Shown here one piece after another: positions 29,859 through 38,437 of a DNA stretch of 64,000 bases (the stretch's first letter is position 1; each line of letters starts with the position of its first letter). Location: NCBI GenBank assembly GCA_902363255.1, contig CABIZO010000001.1, forward strand, positions 248,001 to 312,000, read 5' to 3'. The position numbers and the translations under genes were made by a program. The notes under the pieces were generated by a model, which was given only the letters and a program-made list of their open reading frames with translations, made no database searches and was not told where the DNA came from. The stretch is from Peptostreptococcaceae bacterium. Lineage in GTDB: Bacteria; Bacillota; Clostridia; Peptostreptococcales; Peptostreptococcaceae.

Positions 29859-30865
29859 AAATAATTGATTATATAAGAGAGAAAGGAATTTTTTTAGCTA
29901 TAAATTTAATGATTTTTATAATGATCTCATTTCTTATGTACTCTGCAAATGTGGCTTTAGTTATAATTTTTCTTCTATTTTGTGTATGGTTTCTGCCATT
30001 GCTTAGCTATATGTTAATAGAATATATAAAGTTTAGAAAATACTTTAATAATGTGGAAAGTATACTGGAAAATTTGGATAAAAAATATTTGCTACCTGAA
30101 GTATTAGATGAGCCTAATTTTATGGAAGGTGAAGAAATAAATTATATTTTTCAAGTATTAAGTAGAGATATGCACGAGAATGTAAAGTATTATAAAAATA
30201 TGCAAGAAGAATACAGAGAATATATTGAAATGTGGGTTCATGAAATTAAAACTCCCATAGCATCCACAAAATTATTAATAGAAAACAATACTAATGAAAT
30301 AACAAGAAAAATAAACACACAAATGGATAAGATAGAAAACTTCGTGGAGCAAGTTCTGTATTATTCAAGAAGTGACGAAGTAGGTAAAGATTATATTATA
30401 AAGAAGATAGAATTATCCCAAGTTGTTAAATCTGTAGTTAGAAAAAATCAAAGAGATTTTATAGGGAAGAGAATAAGTTTGCAACTGGGAGAGCTTGATG
30501 AAATTATTTATAGCGATACAAAATGGATTGAGTTTATATTGAATCAAATAGTGGGAAATGCTATTAAGTACTCAAAAGGTCAAGGCGATAAAATAAAGAT
30601 TGAGTCGAAGAAATTGGCTAACTCAGTAATTTTAACAATAGAAGACGATGGTGTTGGAATAATTGAGAGAGATTTAAACCGAGTATTTGAAAAAGGATTT
30701 ACAGGAGAAAATGGTAGAAAGTTTGGGAAAAGTACAGGCATAGGTTTGTATTTGTGTAAAAAGCTATGTAATAAAATGGGACTGGGATTAAATATTGAAT
30801 CTAAAGAAAATGAAGGAACAAAGGTCACTATAATTTTCCCACAAATAGAAAATTTAACATATTAA
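29855..30865 (+). CDS. intramembrane-sensing histidine kinase, BceS-like
   Basis: Sensor kinase of 336 residues with two closely spaced membrane helices (about 12-30 and 34-56) and almost no external loop, the hallmark of kinases that sense through a Bce-type transporter. The phospho-acceptor is His129 in EMWVHEIKTPIAS; ATP-binding motifs are NQIVGNAIKYS, EDDGVGI and STGIGLYLCK. It is coupled to the regulator through an ATGA overlap. The extracellular signal is expected to be read by the partner permease, not by this protein. Confidence 0.92.
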   Translation: MKIIDYIREKGIFLAINLMIFIMISFLMYSANVALVIIFLLFCVWFLPLLSYMLIEYIKFRKYFNNVESILENLDKKYLLPEVLDEPNFMEGEEINYIFQVLSRDMHENVKYYKNMQEEYREYIEMWVHEIKTPIASTKLLIENNTNEITRKINTQMDKIENFVEQVLYYSRSDEVGKDYIIKKIELSQVVKSVVRKNQRDFIGKRISLQLGELDEIIYSDTKWIEFILNQIVGNAIKYSKGQGDKIKIESKKLANSVILTIEDDGVGIIERDLNRVFEKGFTGENGRKFGKSTGIGLYLCKKLCNKMGLGLNIESKENEGTKVTIIFPQIENLTY

Positions 30866-30904
30866 AAAAATCTCAACTAATTTAAAATTGGTTGAGATTT
30901 TTAT
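30864..30904. terminator. terminator after the BceS-like kinase
   Basis: AAAAATCTCAACTAATTT and AATTGGTTGAGATTTTT form a long stem with one G-U pair and a T-run. It lies between convergent genes and may also end the second lysozyme transcript. Confidence 0.88.
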
Positions 30905-30914
30905 TTTACACATT

Positions 30915-32210
30915 TTACATATTTACATAATTACCAGCAACATATCCAACGAAATGTTTGTATTTAACCTTGTACCATCCTGATGATAATTGTTCTAATA
31001 CTTCAATGGTAGTATTGGCAGGAATAGTATTTATAATAGAAGGAGATGCAGATAGATCTTTTCTAAGGTTAAGATTTACAGTAGTAACCCCTTTCTTAGT
31101 AGCTGATAAATTACCAGCACTAGATTGAGTTTGAACAGATGAATTAGAATATGTACGGATATTATTTTTAGGCGTTCTTAAATAAGTGTAATTTAAATCA
31201 ACATAACTACTTATACCAGGAACAACACCTTTCTCTGAGTATTGCCACATAGAATAGGTATTATTAAATGTATTTGTTGTGTTGTATTGAGCAACCCATA
31301 AATTAGTAGAATTAATAAGTTCATCAGTAAAATAAGTGCTGCTAAAATTCTTATTTGTGTAGATACCAGTATCATATCCATAAGCTTTTATTGTATTAAT
31401 AAATGAATTAGCTATTTGAGTAGCTGAATTTTTTGTTATTAATACATCGTTGCTGTTTGCGTATTTTACACTATCGTATTCATAGTCAAAGAACACAGGA
31501 TATGTAATGCTATTTCTGTAAGGTGATATAGTTTGTAAACATTTTCTTGCTTCTTGGACTGCTTTTTCAGGAGTTGTTGCATAACTGAACCAGTATACAC
31601 CGACTTTTAATCCTGCATTTGAAGCACCTTCAATATAAGTTTTGAATTTGGAATCAACAGTAGATGTACCGAATCCACCTCTTATTATTACGTAATCAAC
31701 ACCTGAATTTTTTACTTTATTCCAGTCAATATTTCCATTCCATTTACTTACATCAATACCTTTTTCAATAGGATTAAGTTTTAAATAAGATGAAGCCACG
31801 TATCCTTGTGTACCACGAAAATCAATTTTGTACCAACCGTTGCTTTTTTCAAGAATATCAACTCTTTCGTTATATGCTAAGGTACCAACTAATTGGCTAG
31901 ACGTGGAAGGAATGCTTCTTACATTTAAATAACTTTCTGTTACAGTTCCACTTCCTATGGCATTAGGATTAGATAATGTTACTTTATTTGAATTAAATAC
32001 ATCATCTCCAACTGTATAGATTCTAGACGAATTTCCGCCCATATTATGATTATTATTTTGCATAGGGTCCGATTGATTTCCAGACCTTTGAGCTTGATAA
32101 TTGTCTATGTTAGTGCTAAGAGAATCCGCATCCGAGATAGTCGTCATACCTTGAGATGAAATAACGATACCTAATGACATAGCTAAAAGTGATTTGTCTC
32201 TTTTTATCAT
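30915..32210 (-). CDS. GH25 lysozyme with two SH3-like domains
   Basis: Exported muramidase of 431 residues, a paralogue of the 741-residue protein at 23.7-25.95 kb. Order: signal-like N-terminus, Asn/Gln-rich linker, SH3 domain (about 90-145), GH25 domain (about 150-340, beginning KGIDVSKWNG, with FFDYEYD holding catalytic acids), a linker, and one C-terminal SH3 repeat (KKGVTTVNLNLRKDLS). The short stretch NMGGNSSRIY is shared with the paralogue. AAGGAG precedes the ATG. Both lysozymes point leftward and flank the Bce module. It probably acts in wall remodelling or competition. Confidence 0.92.
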   Translation of the reverse strand: MIKRDKSLLAMSLGIVISSQGMTTISDADSLSTNIDNYQAQRSGNQSDPMQNNNHNMGGNSSRIYTVGDDVFNSNKVTLSNPNAIGSGTVTESYLNVRSIPSTSSQLVGTLAYNERVDILEKSNGWYKIDFRGTQGYVASSYLKLNPIEKGIDVSKWNGNIDWNKVKNSGVDYVIIRGGFGTSTVDSKFKTYIEGASNAGLKVGVYWFSYATTPEKAVQEARKCLQTISPYRNSITYPVFFDYEYDSVKYANSNDVLITKNSATQIANSFINTIKAYGYDTGIYTNKNFSSTYFTDELINSTNLWVAQYNTTNTFNNTYSMWQYSEKGVVPGISSYVDLNYTYLRTPKNNIRTYSNSSVQTQSSAGNLSATKKGVTTVNLNLRKDLSASPSIINTIPANTTIEVLEQLSSGWYKVKYKHFVGYVAGNYVNM

Positions 32211-32305
32211 ATAATCTCTCCTTTTATATTGTGTAAAATCATCCTAAAAAGTAAATATATGTAAATTATACAATGAAATGGGGGAATTGTGCCAGTTAAA
32301 TACAT

Positions 32306-32342
32306 AAATAAATGGAGTATGAAAAACATACTCCATTTATTT
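32306..32342. terminator. hairpin after ytaF
   Basis: AAATGGAGTATG and CATACTCCATTT form a 12-bp perfect stem around AAAAA, 16 bases after the end of the leftward ytaF gene. Its T-run is interrupted, so it may be a weak terminator. Confidence 0.7.
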
Positions 32343-32357
32343 ACGAGATCTATATTA

Positions 32358-33008
32358 TTATTTTAATTTCAAAAAAGCTAGCAAAATAAGAGTTGCTCCA
32401 CTCAACCATGAAAGGTTAAGTTCACTTTTCTGTGCAACTTTATTACCAACGAAGCAACCTAATAATACAGCAGCTATATTTATTACAAGAGAAAATAAAA
32501 TAATTTGAACATAATTTGTTACCATAAGCCCTGTACTAAAACCAGCTGCAAGACCATCGAGAGAAAGAGCTACTGCCAAAGAGAAAGATTCCTTAGGTGA
32601 AAGTTCAAAAGAACGATCTACATCCGCCTCTGTACCATCCAAGCAAACTCTAAGAAAAAATTTAAAATCAAATACTTTAAATGATAAATCACGACTTAAA
32701 TTACCGCTTTTATTTAGAATAGCCTTCAAAGTACTATCAAATAATTTAGCCATACCTAACATTAATAACACAGTAAAACATATACTTGTAGTAAAAACAC
32801 TCGGTATATATTTGCTTATAATACTACCCAGAAAAAGAGCAATAGCCAAAATAGTAGTGCAGACTAAGTTAATTGTCATAGCTGATTTAAAGGGAATTTT
32901 TATTTTACTTGTTCCATAGGCAAAACTAGCCACAAAAGCATCCATAGAAAGTGCGGAAACAAGTAAAATTGCATCTAGTGCGGATAAAGAATTAAGTGCG
33001 TTAAACAT
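32358..33008 (-). CDS. ytaF: sporulation membrane protein YtaF (MntP-like)
   Basis: Six-segment membrane protein of 216 residues with the internal repeat typical of the MntP/YtaF fold: SALSMDAFVASFAYG near the N-terminus and VALSLDGLAAGFSTG in the second half, each carrying the conserved Asp. YtaF is linked with sporulation in Bacillus and clostridia, and related MntP proteins export manganese; transport by this protein is inferred. The start has GGGAGGT upstream. Monocistronic, divergent from a small membrane protein pair. Confidence 0.82.
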   Translation of the reverse strand: MFNALNSLSALDAILLVSALSMDAFVASFAYGTSKIKIPFKSAMTINLVCTTILAIALFLGSIISKYIPSVFTTSICFTVLLMLGMAKLFDSTLKAILNKSGNLSRDLSFKVFDFKFFLRVCLDGTEADVDRSFELSPKESFSLAVALSLDGLAAGFSTGLMVTNYVQIILFSLVINIAAVLLGCFVGNKVAQKSELNLSWLSGATLILLAFLKLK

Positions 33009-33173
33009 AGATACCTCCCTAACTTACATATTGTTAAAAAAACTTATTTAAAGAAGCAAAGTATAAATACATTGGCCTCTATAATGCCACAAATTTTACT
33101 TTGTATTAACAATATATTGAAAATGATAGTGTTGTGTTACAATTTAAGTGAGAAAAAACTTATAAAAGTATAA

Positions 33174-33485
33174 ATGAAAATCACTTCTTATTTTCTTATC
33201 GTAAGCATTTATAAATATTTATGTAAAATTAAAGATAAAAACAGTAAAACAGATTTATTAATAAGCTACTTCATAATAAGCATGTATATGACAATTTTAA
33301 TAATATTTCCCGAGCAATTTGGCGAAAACTATATAATAAGATTGATAGGAGTTGTAGCATACATGGTTCATACTATTTTGGGAAATATATTATGGTTAGA
33401 GTATAATCCTATAACCATGGATATAAGTTCATTAACAGCAGATGGAGCACCAAATAGTAGCTTGCTTAGAGTTTTCAAAATATAA
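33174..33485 (+). CDS. small membrane protein, 103 aa
   Basis: Not recognised. It has 103 residues with hydrophobic segments about 4-14, 28-46 and 58-75. No strong ribosome site precedes the ATG (TATAAAAGTATAA), so expression is uncertain. Its stop overlaps the ATG of the next membrane gene (TAATG). The two short proteins are probably made together, or they are the halves of what was once a single protein. Confidence 0.5.
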   Translation: MKITSYFLIVSIYKYLCKIKDKNSKTDLLISYFIISMYMTILIIFPEQFGENYIIRLIGVVAYMVHTILGNILWLEYNPITMDISSLTADGAPNSSLLRVFKI

Positions 33486-33754
33486 TGCATATAGCAGTTA
33501 CAGTAGTAGTTGTTGTTACTACCATAGCATATAGCTGTATTTTGGCATATTGTTATTTAAAGCGAGAAAAAATGCAGAAACTTGGTAATTTTATTCCGAT
33601 TATGGAAATAATAATAACATTATGCAGAATTATAAATCCAATTTCCATGGAAATGGTACTGGATATAATGGGATTAACAGAAAGATTAGTTATTTATTCA
33701 TTGCAGACATTGATATTTGTTTTATCTTTTTACCATACAAAATGCGATAAATAG
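33485..33754 (+). CDS. small membrane protein, 89 aa
   Basis: Not recognised. It has 89 residues with an N-terminal membrane segment (about 2-24) and a second near 66-82; Lys-rich turns lie between. The start overlaps the stop of the preceding gene (TAATG), which indicates translational coupling. It is followed by smpB 88 bases downstream on the same strand. Confidence 0.5.
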   Translation: MHIAVTVVVVVTTIAYSCILAYCYLKREKMQKLGNFIPIMEIIITLCRIINPISMEMVLDIMGLTERLVIYSLQTLIFVLSFYHTKCDK

Positions 33755-33842
33755 AAAGATTTAGCAATAATCTTGAGATTTTCTTGTTGATATGATATAC
33801 TAATGCTTATTAAAATGAAATAATAATAAAGAAGGTGAGAGT

Positions 33843-34304
33843 ATGGCAGTAGGAGAAAAAACATTAGCGACAAATAAAAAAGCTAGACATGAATATTTCA
33901 TAGAAGAAACTTACGAATGTGGAATAGAATTAAAAGGAACAGAAGTTAAATCAATAAGAGCAGGTAGAGTCAATCTAAAAGAAGGATTCGCATCTGTAGA
34001 TAATTCTGAAGTTTTCCTAAAACAAGTTCATATAAGCCCATACGACCAAGGGAACTCTTTTTACAAGATAGACCCTCTTCGTGTTAGAAAATTATTACTT
34101 CATAAACATGAAATCAGAAAACTAATAGGGGCTACTACTATAAAAGGATATTCTTTAGTTCCTATGAGAATGTATCTGAAAAATGGTAAGGTAAAACTTG
34201 AGCTAGGTTTAGCAAAAGGTAAAAAACTTTACGATAAACGTCAAGATCTTGCTAAGAAAGATGCACAAAGAAGAATAGAAAGAGAAATGACTGGTAAATA
34301 CTAA
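33843..34304 (+). CDS. smpB: SsrA-binding protein SmpB
   Basis: Trans-translation factor that binds the tRNA-like domain of tmRNA and brings it to stalled ribosomes. It has 153 residues, normal length. Family motifs: NKKARHEYFIEETYECGIELKGTEVKSIR, the DNSEVFLKQVHISPY strand and the C-terminal KGKKLYDKRQDLAKKDAQR tail that enters the mRNA channel. GAAGGTGAGAG precedes the ATG. ssrA begins 222 bases downstream, the classic order. Confidence 0.97.
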   Translation: MAVGEKTLATNKKARHEYFIEETYECGIELKGTEVKSIRAGRVNLKEGFASVDNSEVFLKQVHISPYDQGNSFYKIDPLRVRKLLLHKHEIRKLIGATTIKGYSLVPMRMYLKNGKVKLELGLAKGKKLYDKRQDLAKKDAQRRIEREMTGKY

Positions 34305-34526
34305 GAAAATTAGTAAATTAATTCTAGTTGATTTTTACTTGAAAAAGTAATATATTATATATACAGTCAAGCTAAGTTATTAGTGATGACATTAAAGGGT
34401 ATAACATTTTTGATACACCCTTAAATAAAGCAAGAATTAATAAAATTACTTCTTGTTAAAAAAATTAAATATTGAATTGGTGAAAAGTTTGCAAATAAAG
34501 CAGTCTCAATGACTTTAAACTCCTAT

Positions 34527-34877
34527 GGGGGTGTAAAGGTTTCGACGTGGGTTCGGAACTTGGGGCAGCGTGTCGTGTTACTCTGGGTCACGTAAAAACT
34601 GGGGAACTTAAAATAAACGCAAACGATAATTACGCTTTAGCAGCTTAATTGCTGCTTGTCCCGCCTGAGCCCTCCTGCCGGCTAGGCCTGGACATCATTT
34701 ATGCAGGGAACTACTTTTAGGGTGTCTCGACTATTAGTGGACTAATTGGGGCTGGCCAAGGATAGAGTTTGTCACTGGACGCTATCTGAGGCGAGATTCT
34801 AAAACAGCTGACTACACACGTAGACGCAACGAGGAAAAAGCTTGCGGACAGGGGTTCGACTCCCCTCATCTCCACCA
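34527..34877 (+). ncRNA. ssrA: transfer-messenger RNA (tmRNA)
   Basis: A 351-base tmRNA. The 5' end GGGGGTG pairs with CATCTCC before the terminal ACCA, forming the acceptor stem; GGTTCGACTCCCCT supplies the T-arm. The tag reading frame runs from GCA at 34619 to TAA at 34646 and encodes ANDNYALAA, a typical tag end. The 3' 17 bases are also the attachment core of the 18-kb element, so integration restored an intact tmRNA. Its terminator (34907-34947) is supplied by the element. Confidence 0.97.
34861..34877 (+). repeat. attL core
   Basis: TCCCCTCATCTCCACCA, the last 17 bases of tmRNA, repeats exactly at 53010-53026. Flanking bases differ on both sides, so these are the limits of the visible core. 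Confidence 0.9.
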
Positions 34878-34906
34878 ATACATAAACGTGGAAACACAGG
34901 ATGATT

Positions 34907-34947
34907 GGAATTACTAGACTTTATAGCCTGGTAATTCCTTTTATTTT
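34907..34947 (+). terminator. element-borne terminator after tmRNA
   Basis: GGAATTAC and GTAATTCC form the outer stem, with an inner CTAG/CCTG-type pairing, followed by TTTTATTTT. It lies 30 bases past the tmRNA end and inside the element, so it replaces the displaced native terminator. Confidence 0.8.
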
Positions 34948-34954
34948 GTCTTTA

Positions 34955-34975
34955 AGCACACATTTAGCACACAAT
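34955..34975 (+). repeat. tandem AGCACACA motif near attL, candidate integrase arm site
   Basis: Two AGCACACA copies 11 bases apart. The same 21-base block recurs at 52864-52884 near attR in the same orientation. Arm-site function is inferred from position. Confidence 0.6.
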
Positions 34976-35198
34976 CAGAAAAATAGTTAAAAATAAATAA
35001 GATTTTGCGAAGGAGATATGATAGCAAGAAATAAGAAGAATATAGACTCAAGCATTAATGAGATAAATAATTAAATATTTGGAGTAGATAGAAGTGAACT
35101 GCATCATAAGTAACGGAGTACGATTTTTTATGAGGAATAATATAGTATAATTTAAATGTGAATATTTTATAGGTTTGTATAAAAAGGGGGATTGTAAG

Positions 35199-35795
35199 GT
35201 GAGTATAAGAGATAGAAAAACATTATACCATTTAACAAAATTAGATAATTTGGATAATATATTAGAGTATGGTCTAATTTCTAGAAAATTATTGATAGAG
35301 AAGGATTTATATTTTGAAGATGTAGCAGATTCAGAAATTATAAATTTTAGAAGTGAGATGAATTTAGAACAGTATGTTCCTTTTCATTTTTATCCATATA
35401 CTCCATTTGATTGGATAGTACAAAATAACAATCCAGATTCTGATTTTATTTATATATGTATATCTAAAGAAATAGCAGAATATAACAATTTTAATATAAT
35501 TCCAATGCATCCTTTATCAATGAATCCTTTTCGTATATATGACTATAATGAAGGTATAGAGTCAATAAATTGGGACTTAATGAATAAAAGAGACTATAAT
35601 GATCCAGAATGCAAAAGTATTTGTATGGCAGAATGTATAACAAATTTAATTGTTCCATATAAAGTATTTCAAAGTATAGCTGTAAAAAATAGTGATATAA
35701 AAAAGATAGTGGAAGATAAAATCAGAAAGTATAAAGAGAAAAATAATATAACAGAAAAAATATATATAGATGAGAGACCTAGTTGGTTTAATTAA
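35199..35795 (+). CDS. darT: DarT-like DNA ADP-ribosyltransferase toxin
   Basis: Homologue of DarT, which attaches ADP-ribose from NAD+ to thymidine or guanosine in single-stranded DNA and blocks replication; DarTG systems act in phage defence. It has 198 residues from GTG 35199 (AAAAGGGGG lies 8 bases upstream; the frame is open from 35175). Visible family features: the N-terminal LYHLTKLDNLDNILEYGLISR with His11, Arg51, the DYVPF-like QYVPFHFYPYTPF, and the presumed catalytic Glu145 in MAECITNLIVP. The antitoxin gene follows 71 bases downstream. Identity rests on motifs read by eye. Confidence 0.82.
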   Translation: MSIRDRKTLYHLTKLDNLDNILEYGLISRKLLIEKDLYFEDVADSEIINFRSEMNLEQYVPFHFYPYTPFDWIVQNNNPDSDFIYICISKEIAEYNNFNIIPMHPLSMNPFRIYDYNEGIESINWDLMNKRDYNDPECKSICMAECITNLIVPYKVFQSIAVKNSDIKKIVEDKIRKYKEKNNITEKIYIDERPSWFN

Positions 35796-35866
35796 AAAGC
35801 AGAAATAAAGTAGTTTTATTTTTGATATAAAATTTATGCAAAATCATCTAAGAAAGGAGGAAAACT

Positions 35867-36889
35867 ATGATTAACTTTATAACTGGTAATCTTTTAGAAT
35901 CTAATGCAGATTGTCTTATAAATACAGTAAATTGTGAAGGGTACATGGGAAAAGGAATAGCATATCAGTTTAAACTTAAATATCCTAACAATAATAGGGA
36001 TTATGTTAAAGCATGCAAAAGTGGAGCGTTAAAAGTTGGGAAATTACATTATTTTAAAGAGGATAATAAAATAATCGTAAATTTTCCTACGAAAGATAAA
36101 TGGAGACAAAAATCAAAAATAGAATATATTATTGATGGAATGGATTCTTTAGTGAATTTATTGCCAACGTTAAAAGTGAAGAGTATAGCAATTCCTCCTT
36201 TAGGTTGTGGAAATGGAGGCTTAGAATGGAATGATGTTAAGTCTCTAATAGTAACAAAGTTAAGTGAAATAAAGGATGAATATGATTTTTATATATATGA
36301 ACCATCTAGTGGATACTCTACTATATCACCAAAAGAACAACCAAAATTAAATGTATCGAGTTTAGTATTAATGGAGATAAAGTTAGAATTAGATAAATTT
36401 AATTCATTAAGACTCCAAAAAACAGCTTATTTTACAAATATATTTTTAGGAGAAACATATTTTAGATTTAAAAAACATAAGTATGGCCCATATGATAATG
36501 CTATACCTATAATAAGTAAGGATATAAAAGCATTTCAAACATATTATGGAACTAAAAATACTAAAGAAGCTTATGAAATAGCATTTAGAACAATAATAAG
36601 TGAACAATCAAAAAATAAATTAGATTATATAAAACCGGCTATACACAAAGCTTGTATGTATGTTAATCAAATAAAAACTGATAAAGAGCTAGAGTGTATA
36701 TCTACGATATTATTCTTAATAGAAAATAATAATTTAAATAATGAAGAAGAGATCATAAAGCTATTTAAAGGTTGGTCTGAGGATAAAGCTAGTAGATTTT
36801 CAGAGGAAGATATAAAACAAGGTTTACAATATTTAATAAAAACTAATATTATATCTAAAACTTTAGTTGGATATGAGATTAATAAATAG
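35867..36889 (+). CDS. darG: DarG-like macrodomain antitoxin
   Basis: Partner of DarT. The N-terminal macrodomain (about 1-155) should remove ADP-ribose from DNA; it shows the family pattern NCEGYMGKGIAYQFK (substrate loop) and IPPLGCGNGGLEW. The C-terminal part (about 165-340) is helical and should bind the toxin; its start, RLQKTAYFTNIFLGETYFRFKKHKYGPYD, resembles the DUF4065-type antitoxin fold, which is an inference. It is 340 residues, close to known DarG. AAGGAGG precedes the ATG. Toxin-first order agrees with other DarTG operons. Confidence 0.82.
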   Translation: MINFITGNLLESNADCLINTVNCEGYMGKGIAYQFKLKYPNNNRDYVKACKSGALKVGKLHYFKEDNKIIVNFPTKDKWRQKSKIEYIIDGMDSLVNLLPTLKVKSIAIPPLGCGNGGLEWNDVKSLIVTKLSEIKDEYDFYIYEPSSGYSTISPKEQPKLNVSSLVLMEIKLELDKFNSLRLQKTAYFTNIFLGETYFRFKKHKYGPYDNAIPIISKDIKAFQTYYGTKNTKEAYEIAFRTIISEQSKNKLDYIKPAIHKACMYVNQIKTDKELECISTILFLIENNNLNNEEEIIKLFKGWSEDKASRFSEEDIKQGLQYLIKTNIISKTLVGYEINK

Positions 36890-37122
36890 TAAAAAAGACC
36901 TTCATTGGAAGCGTGCCAGAGAATTGCATCACAAGTAAATATAGCTTTATATTACTAAAAATATGCAAAATTAGGTATTTAAAATAAACTGTTTATTCTT
37001 TTAAAAATGGCAATAATTTAGTATCTAAAAATACTACGATTTAATTTGCATTTTTGAAGAGTACACAGAAGAATGACAATATTAATTAAATAAAAAAGAG
37101 CTATATTTAGCACATATAGCTC

Positions 37123-38298
37123 TTATCCAAATATACTATTTATTTTTTCGATAGCTTCAAGTTTTTGTTCTTTCATTACATGAGTATAAATATTCATAGT
37201 AGTTTCTATATCAGAATGACCCATTAAATGTTGTACTGTTTTAGGCGGTATACCAGCTTCAAATAATCTAGTTGCATATGTATGCCTTAATGCATGGAAT
37301 TTAATAGGCTCAATACCTATAGATGTTAGTATAGTCTTTAAATTTCTTCCTGGTCGTTTATCTTCTATAGGTTTACCTAATTTATTACAAAATACATAAT
37401 TTTTATTATCGTATTCTTCCTGTAATAATAATATAAACTCATTTTGTTCTTTTTTATGAGCTCGAAGCTTTTTTATTATATTTTGAGGTACTGGTATAGT
37501 TCTTAATGAATTTTTAGTTTTAGGAGTAGTTTCTTGAACTTCATACCTTACTATTTTATCATTTTCATATATAGCAGCCTTCTGTAAACTTCTATTAACA
37601 TGAATCTCATTATTTTTAAAATCTATATCAGACCATTTTAAACCTAATATTTCTCCAATTCTTAAACCAGTTCCAAGAGCAACTATATATAATAATTCAA
37701 GTTCATGTCCCTTAATAGCTTCTAGGAACTTTTCTTGTTCTTGCTTAGTTAATACCTTAACCTCTTTATTATCTTCCTTCTTAGGAAGAGTAACAAGTTT
37801 ACACCAATTTTTTTGTATATATCCTTGCCTTTCAGCTTCATTTAAACAAGTTTTTAAATTAGTATTAATTTGTCTAATAGTTGTAGGAGTAACCCCATTA
37901 TCTAATAATTTTTTGTAGTGTCTTTGTAGATGTGTAGTTCTTAAATCATTGAGCTTTATATTTCCAAAGTCAGTATTTTCTATATAGTTTTTATATATTC
38001 CATGGTATCTTTGGAAACTTTTAGGTTTTAAATCTTGCTTCCTATAATCAAATAACCATGAGTAAAACCAATCTGAAACAGTTAGCTTATCCTCATTTAG
38101 TACCCCCATAAGCATTTGTTTTTTATATTCTTGAAGCTTATTTTTTACATCTTGTTGAGTTTTCCCAGTAAATTGTTTACGGATTAATTTACCTCTGTCG
38201 TCAGTTCCTATGGTGATAGAAGCTCTCCAGCCTATTTGTATGCCATTTCTCATGTTCTTAACAATAGAGCCTTCGCCGTTACTTCTTCTTTTGGCCAT
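37123..38298 (-). CDS. int: tyrosine-recombinase integrase
   Basis: Integrase of 391 residues of the phage/Tn916-type family. Order: an N-terminal arm-binding domain with AP2-like strand pattern (1-60), a SAM-like core-binding domain (about 70-165) and the catalytic domain (about 180-391). The catalytic set is complete: Arg213 (GLRIGE), His335 and Arg338 (HALRHTYATRL), His361 (MGHSD) and Tyr371 (IYTHV). The start has AGGTGAT upstream. It is expected to recombine the 17-bp core at the end of ssrA. It lies about 2.2 kb inside attL because DarTG lies between. Confidence 0.95.
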   Translation of the reverse strand: MAKRRSNGEGSIVKNMRNGIQIGWRASITIGTDDRGKLIRKQFTGKTQQDVKNKLQEYKKQMLMGVLNEDKLTVSDWFYSWLFDYRKQDLKPKSFQRYHGIYKNYIENTDFGNIKLNDLRTTHLQRHYKKLLDNGVTPTTIRQINTNLKTCLNEAERQGYIQKNWCKLVTLPKKEDNKEVKVLTKQEQEKFLEAIKGHELELLYIVALGTGLRIGEILGLKWSDIDFKNNEIHVNRSLQKAAIYENDKIVRYEVQETTPKTKNSLRTIPVPQNIIKKLRAHKKEQNEFILLLQEEYDNKNYVFCNKLGKPIEDKRPGRNLKTILTSIGIEPIKFHALRHTYATRLFEAGIPPKTVQHLMGHSDIETTMNIYTHVMKEQKLEAIEKINSIFG

Positions 38299-38437
38299 AT
38301 TATCACCTATCTTTATTTTTATAATTTATTTTGTAGTTATTACATTTTTTAGAAAATAAAAATTATTTGTCACTACAGTGTAATATTTACTCACCACTAG
38401 AATATATTGGTTAGCTTATTAAGAAGCTTGTTTATTT

